Shown here: positions 53,329-62,933 of the stretch, in pieces | Layout: the number at the start of each line of letters is the position of its first letter | Position numbering within the stretch: position 1 is the stretch's first letter | DNA from: Palsa-504 sp963756575 | GTDB taxonomy: Bacteria; Actinomycetota; Actinomycetes; Streptosporangiales; Streptosporangiaceae | Direction of reading: 5' to 3' | DNA: 64,000 nt | Assembly (NCBI GenBank): GCA_963756575.1 | Contig: CAVWOM010000006.1 | Span: 248,001 to 312,000 of the forward strand | Position numbers and translations under genes: made by a program | Notes under the pieces: model-generated | Told to the model about the DNA's origin: nothing | Seen by the model: only the letters and a program-made list of their open reading frames with translations | Database searches by the model: none

Positions 53329-54563
53329 TCAGTGCAGCGCCGCCTCGGCCGCCTGGGCGAACGCCATCGCCGCCTGGGCCAGCTGGGACGGCGACACGGG
53401 CCCGTAGTTCCCGCGGTTGGAGCGGGCCAGCCCGTCCAGCGTCACCGTCACCACCACGTTGTGGTAGCGCACCATGACCGTGGCCACGTCGGTCACCGCC
53501 CCGCCGACGTGGAACGACTGCTGGGCGGTGAACGCCTGGCTGCCGAACCCGGACAGCTCCCGCACCGTGGCCCGCGGGCTCGACGGGGAGTTCTTGGGCG
53601 GGGTCCGCAGCTCGGTCAGCGCCAGCTGGTAGGCGTCGGTCGCGGCGAACGTGGCGCTGCCGTCGCCGCTGGCCAGGCCGTTCGGCGCGTAGGCCTGCAG
53701 GCTGAGCTCCATCAGCCGGTAGCGCGGCGGCTGGTCGATGGTCCAGTTGCAGGCCGACCCGGCCGACCCGTTGACCGGGAGCGGGGCCGCCACCTTGGCC
53801 TGGCCCGGCAGGTACTGCTGGACGGTGGCGGCGGGCACGACATGGCACGCGTTCGGCACCTGGCGGAGCTCGCCCGGCTGGAAGGTGGTGATGAGGGCAC
53901 CCGGGGTGACCGCCGCCGGGGCCTTGTGGCCGCCGGTCAGCAGGACCACCGCGAGCACGGCCCCGGCCAGCACGACCAGGCCGCCGCCGGTCACGAGCCA
54001 CCGCCGGCGGCGGCGGGCCGCGGCCCGCAGGGCCCGGCTGGCGCCTCGCTCGCGCGGCTCACGGGCCCGGACGGACGGCAGGTCTTCCTCGCCGTCAGGC
54101 TCGGATTCCTGCCACTGGGCCCACGACGGCACCTGCTCGTCCTCGCGCGAACCGGAAGTCCGGCGCGGCGCCTCGGGGCCGGGGGCGGCCGCCACGTCGA
54201 CCGGGCCCTCGGGAGCGGAGGGACGCCGGTGGCTCCCGGAGCCACCGGGGTCACCGGGGCCTCCCGGGGCTTCGAAACGATCCCGGGACCCTCCCGGGCC
54301 GCCGGAACTGCCCGGGCCACCGAGGCCTTCGGGACGCGCCCCGGGACCTTCGGGACGGTCACCGAGGCCTTCGGGACGGCCATGGCGACCGGAAGGCCCC
54401 GGGGCGTCCGGGCGCAGCCCGGATAGCCGCCGCCCGCCGGGCTGGCCGGCCGCGCCGGGCGAACGGGCGGCAGGTCGGCCCAGGGCGGCGGGTCTTCGTC
54501 GTCGCGGTCAGGGCGGTAAGACCTGGCCAGGCGACGGGGCGGCGGGAACTCCTGCTCGGGCAC
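53329..54563 (-). CDS. Anchored extracytoplasmic protein of unknown family (frameshifted here)
   Basis: About 411 residues from the GTG at 54563 (GGAGG upstream). The cytoplasmic part is Pro/Gly/Arg-rich and disordered; a base is missing near 54418 between GGGYPG and LRPDAPGPSG. A membrane helix (WLVTGGGLVVLAGAVLAVVL) follows an Arg cluster. The outer domain has two Cys (VPNACHVV, GSACNWTID) like DUF3558-type lipoproteins, and ends AQAAMAFAQAAEAALH. It sits between tsaE and tsaB, but nothing links it to tRNA modification. Confidence 0.7.
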
Positions 54564-54633
54564 GGCGCGCCTCCGGTTTCGGGGTACGGTACGTAACGGC
54601 GCGATACGCGAAACTGGGGTCAGTACAGCGGAA

Positions 54634-55083
54634 CTATAAACGATTTGCGGCGGCCGCGAGCACAGCATGCCATCTCGCACCATGACCATTTATCGTCACG
54701 GTCCGCACGTCACCGTCCGGATCGGGCTCAATCGAGATCTCCAGGCGGTCCTCGGCCAGGCTCTCGGCCAGCCCGGAACCCCACTCCACCACGGTGACGG
54801 CGCTGGCCACGTCGGTGTCCAGGTCCAGGTCGTCCACCTCGCTGATGCTGCCGAGCCGGTAGGCGTCGGCGTGCACGAGGACGGGCCCGGGACCGTCCAG
54901 CACGGGATGGACCCGGGCGATGACGAACGTCGGCGAGGTGACCGGGCCGCGCACGCCGAGCCCGGCGCCGATGCCCTGCACCAGCGTGGTCTTGCCGGCC
55001 CCGAGCGGCCCGGCCAGGATCACCAGGTCCCCGGCGCGCAGCACGCGTCGCGAGGCGACGGCCGAGGTCGCGCATGTCGGCAT
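54634..55083 (-). CDS. tsaE: tRNA threonylcarbamoyladenosine biosynthesis ATPase TsaE
   Basis: A 149-residue protein. Walker A ILAGPLGAGKTTLVQGIGAG, then PVTSPTFVIARVHP and the conserved HADAYRLGS and VVEWGSGLAESL. The N-terminal residues before VLRAGDLVIL look out of frame: a second frame gives MRDLGRRLA, more typical of the family, so an indel near 55050 is suspected. Confidence 0.9.
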   Translation of the reverse strand: MPTCATSAVASRRVLRAGDLVILAGPLGAGKTTLVQGIGAGLGVRGPVTSPTFVIARVHPVLDGPGPVLVHADAYRLGSISEVDDLDLDTDVASAVTVVEWGSGLAESLAEDRLEISIEPDPDGDVRTVTINGHGARWHAVLAAAANRL

Positions 55084-55137
55084 CCGTGGCAACGCGGGAT
55101 GACCGAGGGCGGGAACGCGGCGTCGTTCGGCATGTAA

Positions 55138-56268
55138 TTAATGGTCACCACCTGTATGGGTGCGCGGGACCCGGGCCCCGACGCCGGTTGCGAGATCATA
55201 GGAAATGGTGCCGAGCGCCTCGCCCCACTCCTGGGCCGTCGGCTCGCCGCCGTCTCCCGGCCCGAACAGCACGACCTCATCGCCCGCCGCGGCCGGCTCG
55301 TCGCCGAAGTCGACGACGAACTGGTCCATGCAGACCGTGCCCGCGATCGGCCAGCGGCGGCCGCGCGCGCTGACCAGCGGGAGCCCGGCCGCGGCCCGCG
55401 GCACCCCGTCGGCGTACCCGAGCGGGACCAGCCCGAGGGTCGTCTCGCGGGACGTCACGTAGCGGTGGCCGTAGGAGACGCCGGTTCCCGCGGGCACCCG
55501 TTTGACCAGGGCCAGCCGGGCGCGCAGGGTCATCGCCGGGCGCAGCCACGACGGCGCGCCGCCGGGCAGGGTGGACAGGCCGTAGCAGGCGCCGCCGAAG
55601 CGCACCAGGTCGAGCCGGGACTCCGGGACGGTCAGCGCGGCGGCGGTGTTGGCGATGTGCCTGACCTCGGGCGTGACGCCGGCCTTCTCGGCCACCGCCA
55701 CGGCGTCGGCGAAGGCGGCCAGCTGGGCGGCGACCGACGGGTGCCCGGGCAGGTCGGCGCAGGCGAAGTGCGACCACAGGCCGGTCACCTCGACCGAGCC
55801 GCGGGCCTGCGCCGCCAGCGCGGCCTCGGTCACGGCCGGCCAGCCGGCCCGGGGGGCACCGCCGCGGCTCAGCCCGGTGTCGGCCTCGAGGTGCAGCCGG
55901 GCCCGGACGCCGGCCCGGACGGCCGCGGCCTCGACTTCGGCTACGTACGCGGCCGATCCGGCCGTGACGTCCACGCCCAGGCCGATGGCCTCGGCGGGAT
56001 CGCCGAAGGCCATCAGGCACAGCACCGGCGCGGTCAGGCCCGCCCGCCGGAGCGCGACCGCCTCGGCCAGGTCGGCGGTGCCCAGCCAGGTCGCCCCGCC
56101 GGCCAGCGCCGCCCGGGCGGCCGCGATCATGCCGTGGCCGTACCCGTCGGCCTTCACCACGGCCATCACCTGGCTGCCGCGCACCAGCTCGCACAGGGCG
56201 GCGACGTTGGCGGTGATCGCGCCGAGGTCGACGAGGGCCTGCCGGTCTTCCGCGAGGGGTTCAGGCAT
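55138..56268 (-). CDS. alr: Alanine racemase
   Basis: Makes D-alanine for peptidoglycan. The 376-residue protein has the PLP Lys in VMAVVKADGYGHGMI, the catalytic Tyr in GTGVSYGHRYVT, and the C-terminal domain ending GARVPRTHTGG. Six nt after nnr. Confidence 0.97.
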   Translation of the reverse strand: MPEPLAEDRQALVDLGAITANVAALCELVRGSQVMAVVKADGYGHGMIAAARAALAGGATWLGTADLAEAVALRRAGLTAPVLCLMAFGDPAEAIGLGVDVTAGSAAYVAEVEAAAVRAGVRARLHLEADTGLSRGGAPRAGWPAVTEAALAAQARGSVEVTGLWSHFACADLPGHPSVAAQLAAFADAVAVAEKAGVTPEVRHIANTAAALTVPESRLDLVRFGGACYGLSTLPGGAPSWLRPAMTLRARLALVKRVPAGTGVSYGHRYVTSRETTLGLVPLGYADGVPRAAAGLPLVSARGRRWPIAGTVCMDQFVVDFGDEPAAAGDEVVLFGPGDGGEPTAQEWGEALGTISYDLATGVGARVPRTHTGGDH

Positions 56269-56274
56269 GGGCGA

Positions 56275-57768
56275 TCACAGGCTCCGGAACGCGGCCGGGA
56301 GCGCCCGGACCAGGTCGGAGGCGCCGATCGGGGCGGCGCCGGCGTCGTCGGGGGCCGCGGCCAGCCGGCCGGCCAGGCCGTGCAGGTAAGCGGCCGCCAG
56401 GCCGGCCTGGGCGGGGGCCAGGCCCTGCGCGAGCAGCGCGCCGGCCAGCCCGGACAGCACGTCGCCGCTGCCCGCGGTGGCCAGCCACGGCGTGCCGGTC
56501 GGGTTCACCAGCACCGGGCCGCCGTCCGGCGCCGCGATGACCGTCGTGGAGCCCTTGAGCAGCACCGTGACGCCCAGCTCGGCGGCCGCCCGGCGGGCGT
56601 GCTCGAGCCTGCGGGCCTCGACGTCGGCCGGGTCGGCGCCGAGCAGCCGGGCCAGCTCGCCGGCGTGCGGCGTGATCAGCGTCGGCGCGTTCCTGGGGAG
56701 CAGGTCCTGGTGCTGGCTGAGGATGGTCAGGCCGTCGGCGTCTACCAGGACCGGGAGGTCGGTGCGCACGATGGCGGTGAGCCGGGCGGCGGCCCCTTCG
56801 TCGGTTCCCATCCCCGGGCCGGCCACCCAGGCCTGGACGCGGCCGACCGAACCGGGCAGGTCCCAGTCCGGGTCGTCGGGGTGCACGCTGATCACCGTCT
56901 CCGGCCAGGCCTGGCGGACCAGCACGGCGGCGACGTCGGCGGTGACGACCCGGATCATGCCGGCCCCGCCGTGCACCGCCCCGCCGGTCGAGAGCAGCGC
57001 CGCCCCGGTGTAGCGGTCGCTGCCGGCCAGCAGGCCGAGCACGCCCCGGCGGTACTTGTCCGACTCGGCTCCCGGGCGGGGCAGCAGCGCGCGGATGTCG
57101 TCCCGCTGCGGGGCCGCGGCGTCCGGCTCGTCCGGCAGGTGGGGGCCCAGGCCGATGTCGACCAGCTCGACGGCGCCCGCGTGCCCGGCGCCCGGGTCGA
57201 TCAGCAGCCCGGGCTTGAGCGTCCCGAAGGTCACGGTGACGTCGGCCCGGACGGCCGGGCCGTCCACCGTCCCGGTGTCGGCGTCGATGCCGCTCGGCAG
57301 GTCGACGGCGACCACCGTGGCGCCGTCCTGGCGGGCCTGCTCGGCCCGGGCGGCCAGGCCGGCGAACGGCTCCCGCAGGCCGCCGCGGCCGCCGATGCCG
57401 AGCAGCCCGTCGATGATCAGGTCGGCGTCGTCGACCGTCTCCGGCTCACCGGTCACCCGGCCGCCGGCCGCGCGGAGGGCGTCGAGGCCGCCCTGGTGGG
57501 TCTTCGGGCCGGCCACGATCGCGGTGACGGCCGCGCCCCGGCGGGCCAGCCGGGCGCCCGCGTAGAGGGCGTCGCCGGCGTTGTCGCCGCTGCCCGCGAG
57601 GACCACGACCCGGGCGCCGTAGACGAAGCCGGGCTCTCTTCGCAGCAGGGCGGCGCAGACCGAGGTGAGGCCGGCCGCGGCTCGCTGCATCAGCGCCCCG
57701 TCCGGGACGAGCTCCATCAGCGCCTGCTCGGCCGCGCGCACGGCGGCGACCTGGTATGCGTCTCGCAT
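56275..57768 (-). CDS. nnr: Bifunctional NAD(P)H-hydrate epimerase/dehydratase
   Basis: Repairs hydrated NAD(P)H. The 497-residue protein has the YjeF_N epimerase (VVVLAGSGDNAGDALYAGA, VAVDLPSGIDADTG) and the YjeF_C dehydratase (VLGLLAGSDRYTGAALL, AWVAGPGMG, LITPHAGELARLLG, TAGSGDVLSGLAGALL). The start is the ATG giving MRDAYQVAAVRAAEQ; the frame continues upstream only because of the glmM frameshift. Confidence 0.95.
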   Translation of the reverse strand: MRDAYQVAAVRAAEQALMELVPDGALMQRAAAGLTSVCAALLRREPGFVYGARVVVLAGSGDNAGDALYAGARLARRGAAVTAIVAGPKTHQGGLDALRAAGGRVTGEPETVDDADLIIDGLLGIGGRGGLREPFAGLAARAEQARQDGATVVAVDLPSGIDADTGTVDGPAVRADVTVTFGTLKPGLLIDPGAGHAGAVELVDIGLGPHLPDEPDAAAPQRDDIRALLPRPGAESDKYRRGVLGLLAGSDRYTGAALLSTGGAVHGGAGMIRVVTADVAAVLVRQAWPETVISVHPDDPDWDLPGSVGRVQAWVAGPGMGTDEGAAARLTAIVRTDLPVLVDADGLTILSQHQDLLPRNAPTLITPHAGELARLLGADPADVEARRLEHARRAAAELGVTVLLKGSTTVIAAPDGGPVLVNPTGTPWLATAGSGDVLSGLAGALLAQGLAPAQAGLAAAYLHGLAGRLAAAPDDAGAAPIGASDLVRALPAAFRSL

Positions 57769-57776
57769 GGGGTTTC

Positions 57777-59205
57777 CTACCGGTCGGCGAGGGCTCGCCG
57801 GACCTCCTCGGCGAGCTGGCCGATGACGCGCTCGGCCAGGGCGGCGTCCTTGGCCTGGATCATCAGCCTGATCTTGGGTTCGGTACCGCTCGGCCGGACC
57901 AGGATCCGCCCGTCGCCGCCGAGCTGGGCCTCGGCCCGCTGGACGGCCGCGTCGACCTCCGGGCCGAGCTGCGAGGCGTCGCCGGGGACGTTGACGAGGA
58001 CCTGCGGGTACTTCGGCATCATCTTGGCGGCGGCCGCCAGCGGCACGCCCTGCCGGTTCACCGCGGCCAGCAGCTGCAGGCTGGTCAGCACGCCGTCGCC
58101 GGTGGTGGCGTGCTCGCCCATGATGATGTGCCCGGACTGCTCGCCGCCGAGGACGTAGCCGCCGTCGCGCATGGCCGCGGATACGTGCTTGTCGCCGACG
58201 GGGGTCTCGATGACCTCGATGCCGGCCTCGCGCATGGCCACGTGGAAGCCCTGGTTCGACATCACCGTGACCACCACCGCGTCGCCGGTCAGCCGGCCCG
58301 CTTCCTTCAGCCCGGTGGCGAGGACGGTCAGGATCTGGTCGCCGTCGAGCGGCTGTCCTTCCCCGTCGACCGCGAGGCACCGGTCGGCGTCCCCGTCGTA
58401 GGCGATGCCCGCGTCCGCGCCGTGCTCTACCACCGCCGCGCACAGCGGGCTCCAGGGCGGTCGAGCCGCAGCCCTCGTTGATGTTCAGGCCGTCCGGGGC
58501 GGTGCCGATCGTGATGACCTCAGCGCCCGCCCGGCGCAGCGCCTGCGGGGCGAGGCGGTAGGCGGCGCCGTGCGCGCAGTCGGCCACCACCCGCAGGCCG
58601 CCCAGCGGCGGCTGCGGGGGCCCGGGCAGCGTGGCCAGCAGGTAGTCGAGGTAGCGGCCGTGCTCGGCGGTGGCGTCGCGGACCCGGCCGAACCGGGCCG
58701 GCACCACGGGCGGGGCCGTCTTGCCCGGGGCCGTCTTGCCCGGGGCGTCTTGCCTGGGCGTCTTGCCCTGGGCGGCCTCGAGCTGGGCCTCGATGGCGTC
58801 CTCGGTGGCGTCGGGCAGCTTGACCCCGCCGGGGCCGAAGAACTTGATCCCGTTGTCGGCGGCCGGGTTGTGGCTGGCGGAGATGACCACGCCGAAGTCG
58901 GCGTCCAGGGCCCCGGTCAGGTAGGCCACTCCCGGCGTGGGGATGACCCCGAGCCTGAGCACGTCGACCCCGGCGCTGGCCAGGCCCGCCACCACCGCCG
59001 CCTCGAGGAACTCCCCCGAGACGCGCGGATCCCGGCCCACCACGGCCAGCGGACGGGATGTCCGGGTCGCCGCCGCGCGGCCGCCGAGGACGGCGGCCGC
59101 GGCCGCGCTGAGATCCAGGGCCAGCCGCGCGGTCAGCTCCAGACCAGCGACCCCCCGGACGCCATCGGTACCGAACAAACGGCTACGCTGCCCCGCTTCA
59201 GCCAT
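57777..59205 (-). CDS. glmM: Phosphoglucosamine mutase (frameshifted here)
   Basis: Converts glucosamine-6-P to glucosamine-1-P for UDP-GlcNAc. LFGTDGVRGVAGLELTA, catalytic Ser in VVISASHNPAADNGIKFF, metal loop YDGDADRCLAVD and GGEQSGHIIMGEHATTGDG. An extra base near 58449 in STALEP-LCAAVVEHG breaks the frame; corrected length about 475. A Lys/Pro insertion with GKTAP repeats (GKTPRQDAPGKTAPGKTA) lies between the catalytic segments, in a loop of variable length. Shine-Dalgarno GGAG precedes the ATG. Confidence 0.95.
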
Positions 59206-59247
59206 CTCGCTCCGCTGCTCCGCTGGTGCCCGGCCGGCATGAAAGAC

Positions 59248-59279
59248 GGCAGGCCCCGCTGAGCTCAGCGGGGCCTGCC
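59248..59279 (-). terminator. Terminator of the rplM-rpsI operon
   Basis: A perfect 16+16 bp palindrome with half-site GGCAGGCCCCGCTGAG, 7 nt beyond the rpsI stop and before glmM. It should end most transcription from the ribosomal pair. Confidence 0.75.
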
Positions 59280-59286
59280 GGGAAAA

Positions 59287-59833
59287 CTACCGCTTGGAGT
59301 ACTGCGGCGCCTTCCGGGCCTTCTTCAGGCCGTACTTCTTGCGCTCCTTGACCCGGGCGTCCCTGGTCAGGAAGCCGGCCTTCTTCAGCGCCGGGCGGTT
59401 CTCCGGGTCGACCAGGGTCAGCGCCCTGGTCACGCCGAGGCGCAGCGCGCCGGCCTGCCCGGTGACGCCGCCGCCGGAGATCCGGGCGATCACGTCGAAC
59501 TGGTTCTCCGCCCCCAGGGTCACGAACGGCTCGTTGACCAGCTGCTGGTGCACCTTGTTGGGGAAGTACCCGTCGAGCGTGCGGCCGTTGATCAGCCACT
59601 GGCCCGAGCCGGGGAGGATGCGAACCCTGGCGATGGCCTCCTTGCGGCGGCCGGTGCCCCCCGCGTTACCGGTCACCACCGGGCGCCGCGCGACGGCTCC
59701 GGCCGAGGTGTCCTGCGCGGATTCCGTGGTGTACTCCGACGGGGTTTCCCCGCCGAACTCGTCGTCGGTGGTGACGTCGCCGGAGGTCGGCGCCGTCCTC
59801 GACGCTGGTGGTTGCGCCAGTGGGCTCAGACAC
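59287..59833 (-). CDS. rpsI: Ribosomal protein S9 (frameshifted here)
   Basis: Conserved core TGRRKEAIARVRILPGSG, FVTLGAENQFDVIARISGGG, LGVTRALTLVDPENR and the basic tail KKYGLKKARKAPQYSKR. The only good start is GTG at 59833 (GAGGAAATACGAGC upstream), reading SEPTGATTSVEDG. That frame shifts near 59795 to join PTSGDVTTDDEFGG. The acidic N-terminal extension is a normal actinobacterial feature. It follows rplM by 22 nt. Confidence 0.93.
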
Positions 59834-59855
59834 GCTCGTATTTCCTCTGCTCTGT

Positions 59856-60300
59856 CTACTGCTCGATCTGCGTGATCTCGTACGGCTGCGGCTGCTGCGC
59901 CGAGTGCGGGTGGTCCGGGCCCGCGTACACCTTGAGCTTGCTTCAGCGTCTTGCGGCCGAGGGTGTTCTTCGGCAGCATGCCGCGCACCGCCTTCTCCAC
60001 GGCCCGCTCGGGGTGCGTGGCCATCAGGGTGGCGTACGAAACGGTGCGCAGGCCGCCCGGGTAACCGGAGTGCCGGTAGGCGTTCTTCTGCTCGAGCTTG
60101 TCACCGCTGAGGGCCACCTTCGCCGCGTTGACCACGACCACGAAGTCGCCGGTGTCCACGTGCGGCGCGAATATCGGCTTGTGCTTCCCTCTGAGCAGCA
60201 CCGCCACGTGGCTGGCCAGACGGCCGAGCACCACGTCGGAAGCGTCGATGACATGCCACTGCCGTGTAATGTCACGGTCCTTCGGGCTGAATGTGCGCAC
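59856..60300 (-). CDS. rplM: Ribosomal protein L13 (frameshifted here)
   Basis: MRTFSPKDRDITRQWHVIDA, LRGKHKPIFAPHVDTGDFVV, HSGYPGGLRTVSYATLM and VRGMLPKNTLGRK are typical. One extra base near 59942 breaks LS-KLKVYAGPDHPHSAQQ; removing it gives the normal end PYEITQIEQ and 147 residues, the usual L13 length. Confidence 0.95.
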
Positions 60301-60672
60301 AGTCCTGAGCCTTCGCGTATGGTTCGTGATCTTCTCCGGCCTGCACCTGCTGGTGACGGCCGCCTAGGCGTCATGCTGGTAAACCACTGCCTGGCCGACC
60401 ATGGCTAGTACATCGCGCGGACGCACCGCGCTGCGCTGATCGCGCTACGAGGGCACACCGCGTGCATGCCTGTCGCGCATGACGCCAATGCAGCATACTC
60501 CGTCTCGACGCAGCGATGCCAAAAGCGACGCTACGAGCAACCCGCCCATCTTACGGTGCCCGGGCGTGTGCCCGGGACCGATGATCACGGCTCGTCGCCA
60601 GGCGGATACGCGAGGGCGGGAAAGTTCTGTGAGCACCATACCGGAATTGAGCAGACCGCTACCCTCGGGGAT
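60301..60672. other. Intergenic region with divergent promoters and a GC hairpin
   Basis: No gene is supported in these 372 bases. A GC hairpin CGGTGCCCGGGC-GTGT-GCCCGGGACCG lies near 60553-60580. TACCCT at 60660-60665, 7 nt before the ATG at 60673, is a likely leaderless -10. The rplM promoter should lie in the first 100 bases but I cannot place it. Confidence 0.45.
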
Positions 60673-62030
60673 ATGGATCAGCAGGGCGAGGGCCGCTCCC
60701 GTCGAGCCAGGGACGCCCGCCGCCAGCCGTCCTGGCCGCCGCCGGAAGGCGCCCAGGGTGATTCCGCGTTCCCCGCGGGCCGGCGGTCCCACCGGGACCC
60801 CGTTGCCCGGCCGGCCCGTCCGCGCCGGCCCCGGGGCCGGCCCCGCCGGTACCGGGCCCGCCCGGCCGCGCGGCTCTCGCTCCGGGTACCGGCGCGGGCC
60901 GGCCCCGGCCGGCACCGGCCCCGCGGCGACGGTGCCGCACCGGCACTCATCCGGCCCGGCCCGGCACCGGAGCCGCAGCCTGCCTCCCGCCCCGGCGCCG
61001 TCCCCCGGGACGGGCGCGAACCGGGCCCTGGGCCCCAGACCGGTCCGGAGCGCCGTCAGGACCGCACCCGGTGCTCGGCTCGGCCGGTCCGGCGCGCCGA
61101 CGCCGCCCGCGGCTTCCCGGCGGCGAGCGATGCCTCCACCGGTTCCTTCAGCGCCTGGCACGCGCCGCAAGAGCCGCTGGCCGACCCGGCGGCCGCGGAC
61201 ACGGCGGACGTCTACCGGTCCGAGGAGACCTTTATCTTCGACCCGCGGGCGGCAACCCGCGGGCCCAGGGCCGCGGGTCCCCCGCCGGATCGGCGGCGCG
61301 GCGCCCGGACCGGGGGGCGCTTCCAGCCGCGCATCGCCTGGATCGCCGCGGCCGTCGTGGTCGCGGCCGCCGCCGGGCTGGCGGCTACAAGTTCCTGTAC
61401 GAGGCGAGGGTCAACGCCCCGGTGCCCTCGACGCTGCGGCTGCCGACGACCGCGCCGGAGATCAACGGCCTCGACAAGACCCTCGGCAAATGGCAGCACA
61501 TCGGGAGCCGCGCCCAGGATCCCCAGCCGCTGACGATCGCGGCGCTGTTCCCGCCGCAGTTCGAGCTCAACGGCGCGTCCTACGTCCGGACCGCGGCCAG
61601 CGTCACCAAGACCTGCTCGCTGGCGGTATACGGCGCGGACCTGCAGGCGGCGCTCCAGACCGGCCACTGCAGCCAGGTGGTGCGGGCGAGCTACATCTCG
61701 GGTGACGGCACGATGATGGGCACCGTCGGCGTGGTCAACCTGACCAGCTTCAGCGCCGCGCAGAAGGCCGGGAAGGCGACCGGCGCGGAGGAGATCATCG
61801 CCCCGCTGACCAGCAAGAAGGGCCCCACCAGCAAGCTGGGTAACGGCGCCGGGGTGGTGCAGGCCGAGATCAAGGGCCACTACCTGATCCTGATGTACGC
61901 CGAGTACGCCAACCTGAAGTCGCCGTCGGGCACGGCCCAGCGGCAGGCCCTCGAGCAGTTCGCCGCGAACATCGTCACCGGCAGCGCCAACATCAACCTC
62001 AGCACCCGGATGCTCACCGGCAAGCCGTAG
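60673..62030 (+). CDS. Anchored extracytoplasmic protein of unknown family (frameshifted here)
   Basis: About 452 residues. The cytoplasmic part is disordered and Arg/Pro-rich, ending in DVYRSEETFIFDPRAA. A membrane helix (RIAWIAAAVVVAAAAGLAG) follows, interrupted by a missing base near 61386 before YKFLYEARVN. The outer domain (about 210 residues, PPQFELNGASYVRTAASVTK to ISTRMLTGKP-like end) has two Cys and repeated beta segments; no family recognised. It is leaderless (TACCCT, 7 nt, ATG) and its end overlaps the opposing truA end. Confidence 0.7.
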
Positions 62031-62915
62031 CGCTCCGCCCCCTGGCCCGTCCGCGTAGTAGGCCAGGCGGCGCCCTCGGTATCCGATGGTGCGGACGGTG
62101 CGGGTTTCGGCGGCGCGGGCGGCCAGCTCGGCCGGGCGGCGGATAGCCCACTTCCTCCAGGCACAGGCCGTGCGGGGCGACGACGCGGACCGCGGGGTCG
62201 CGGACGGCGGCGGCGAGCACCGCGGCGGGCCAGCCGGGCGGCTGCCGTCCCTCGCCGACGGCGAGCAGCGCGCCGACCAGGGAACGGACCATGTTGTGGC
62301 AGAACGCGTCGGCCACCACGGTCGCGATCGCGATGCCGTCGCCGTCGCGGTGCCAGTCCAGGACGCGCAGCGCGCGGATGGTGGTGGCGCCCTCGCGGCG
62401 GCGGCAGAAGGCGGCGAAATCATGCTCGCCCAGCAGAGGATGCGCGGCCTCGTTCATGGCCGCCAGGTCGAGCCGCCGGAAGTACCACAGCGTCTCGTGC
62501 CGCCGCAGCGGATCGGCGGCGCCCTCGTCGTCGCAGACGCGATACGCGTAACGGCGCCACAGCGCGGAGAAGCGGGCGTCGAACCCGGCGGGCGCCAGGC
62601 CCGCGGCGCGCACCCGGACGTCGGCGGGAAGCGCGCTGGCCAGCCGGGCTACCACCCGGCTCGACCAGCCGACCAGGCCGCGCCGGGCAGGTCCACGTGG
62701 ACGACCTGGCCGCGGGCGTGCACGCCGGCGTCGGTGCGGCCGGCCACGGTCAGCTTCGGCGGGCCGGGCAGCCGCAGCACTCGTCCGAGTGCCGCGGCCA
62801 CCACATCCTCGACCGTGCGCCTGCCGGGCTGGGCGGCCCAGCCGGAAAAAGCTGACCCGTCGTAGGAAAGATCAATCCGGACCCGAACGAGCCGGCTTTC
62901 ACCTTCCGGGTCCAC
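62014..62915 (-). CDS. truA: tRNA pseudouridine(38-40) synthase (frameshifted here)
   Basis: VRIDLSYDGSAFSGWAAQPG, catalytic Asp in VAGRTDAGVHARGQVVHVDL, RRYAYRV, GEHDFAAFCRR and FCHNMVRSLVGALLAVGEG match TruA. Two single-base breaks: near 62670 after HVDLPG, and near 62140 in GYPP-PAELAARAAETRTVR. The true stop is uncertain and overlaps the opposing gene by a few bases. It follows rplQ by about 18 nt. Confidence 0.92.
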
Positions 62916-62933
62916 CTCGGGGTCGATCCTGGG

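Noticed and set aside
56275..59205. 976-residue GlmM-Nnr fusion
   Set aside because: It arises only because the glmM frameshift reads on into the nnr frame; the true second half of glmM is in another frame with an intact metal loop.
59287..60300. Single 337-residue L13-S9 fusion protein
   Set aside because: The joining segment is out-of-frame sequence; one-base corrections restore two normal ribosomal proteins with a stop, spacing and a ribosome-binding site between them.
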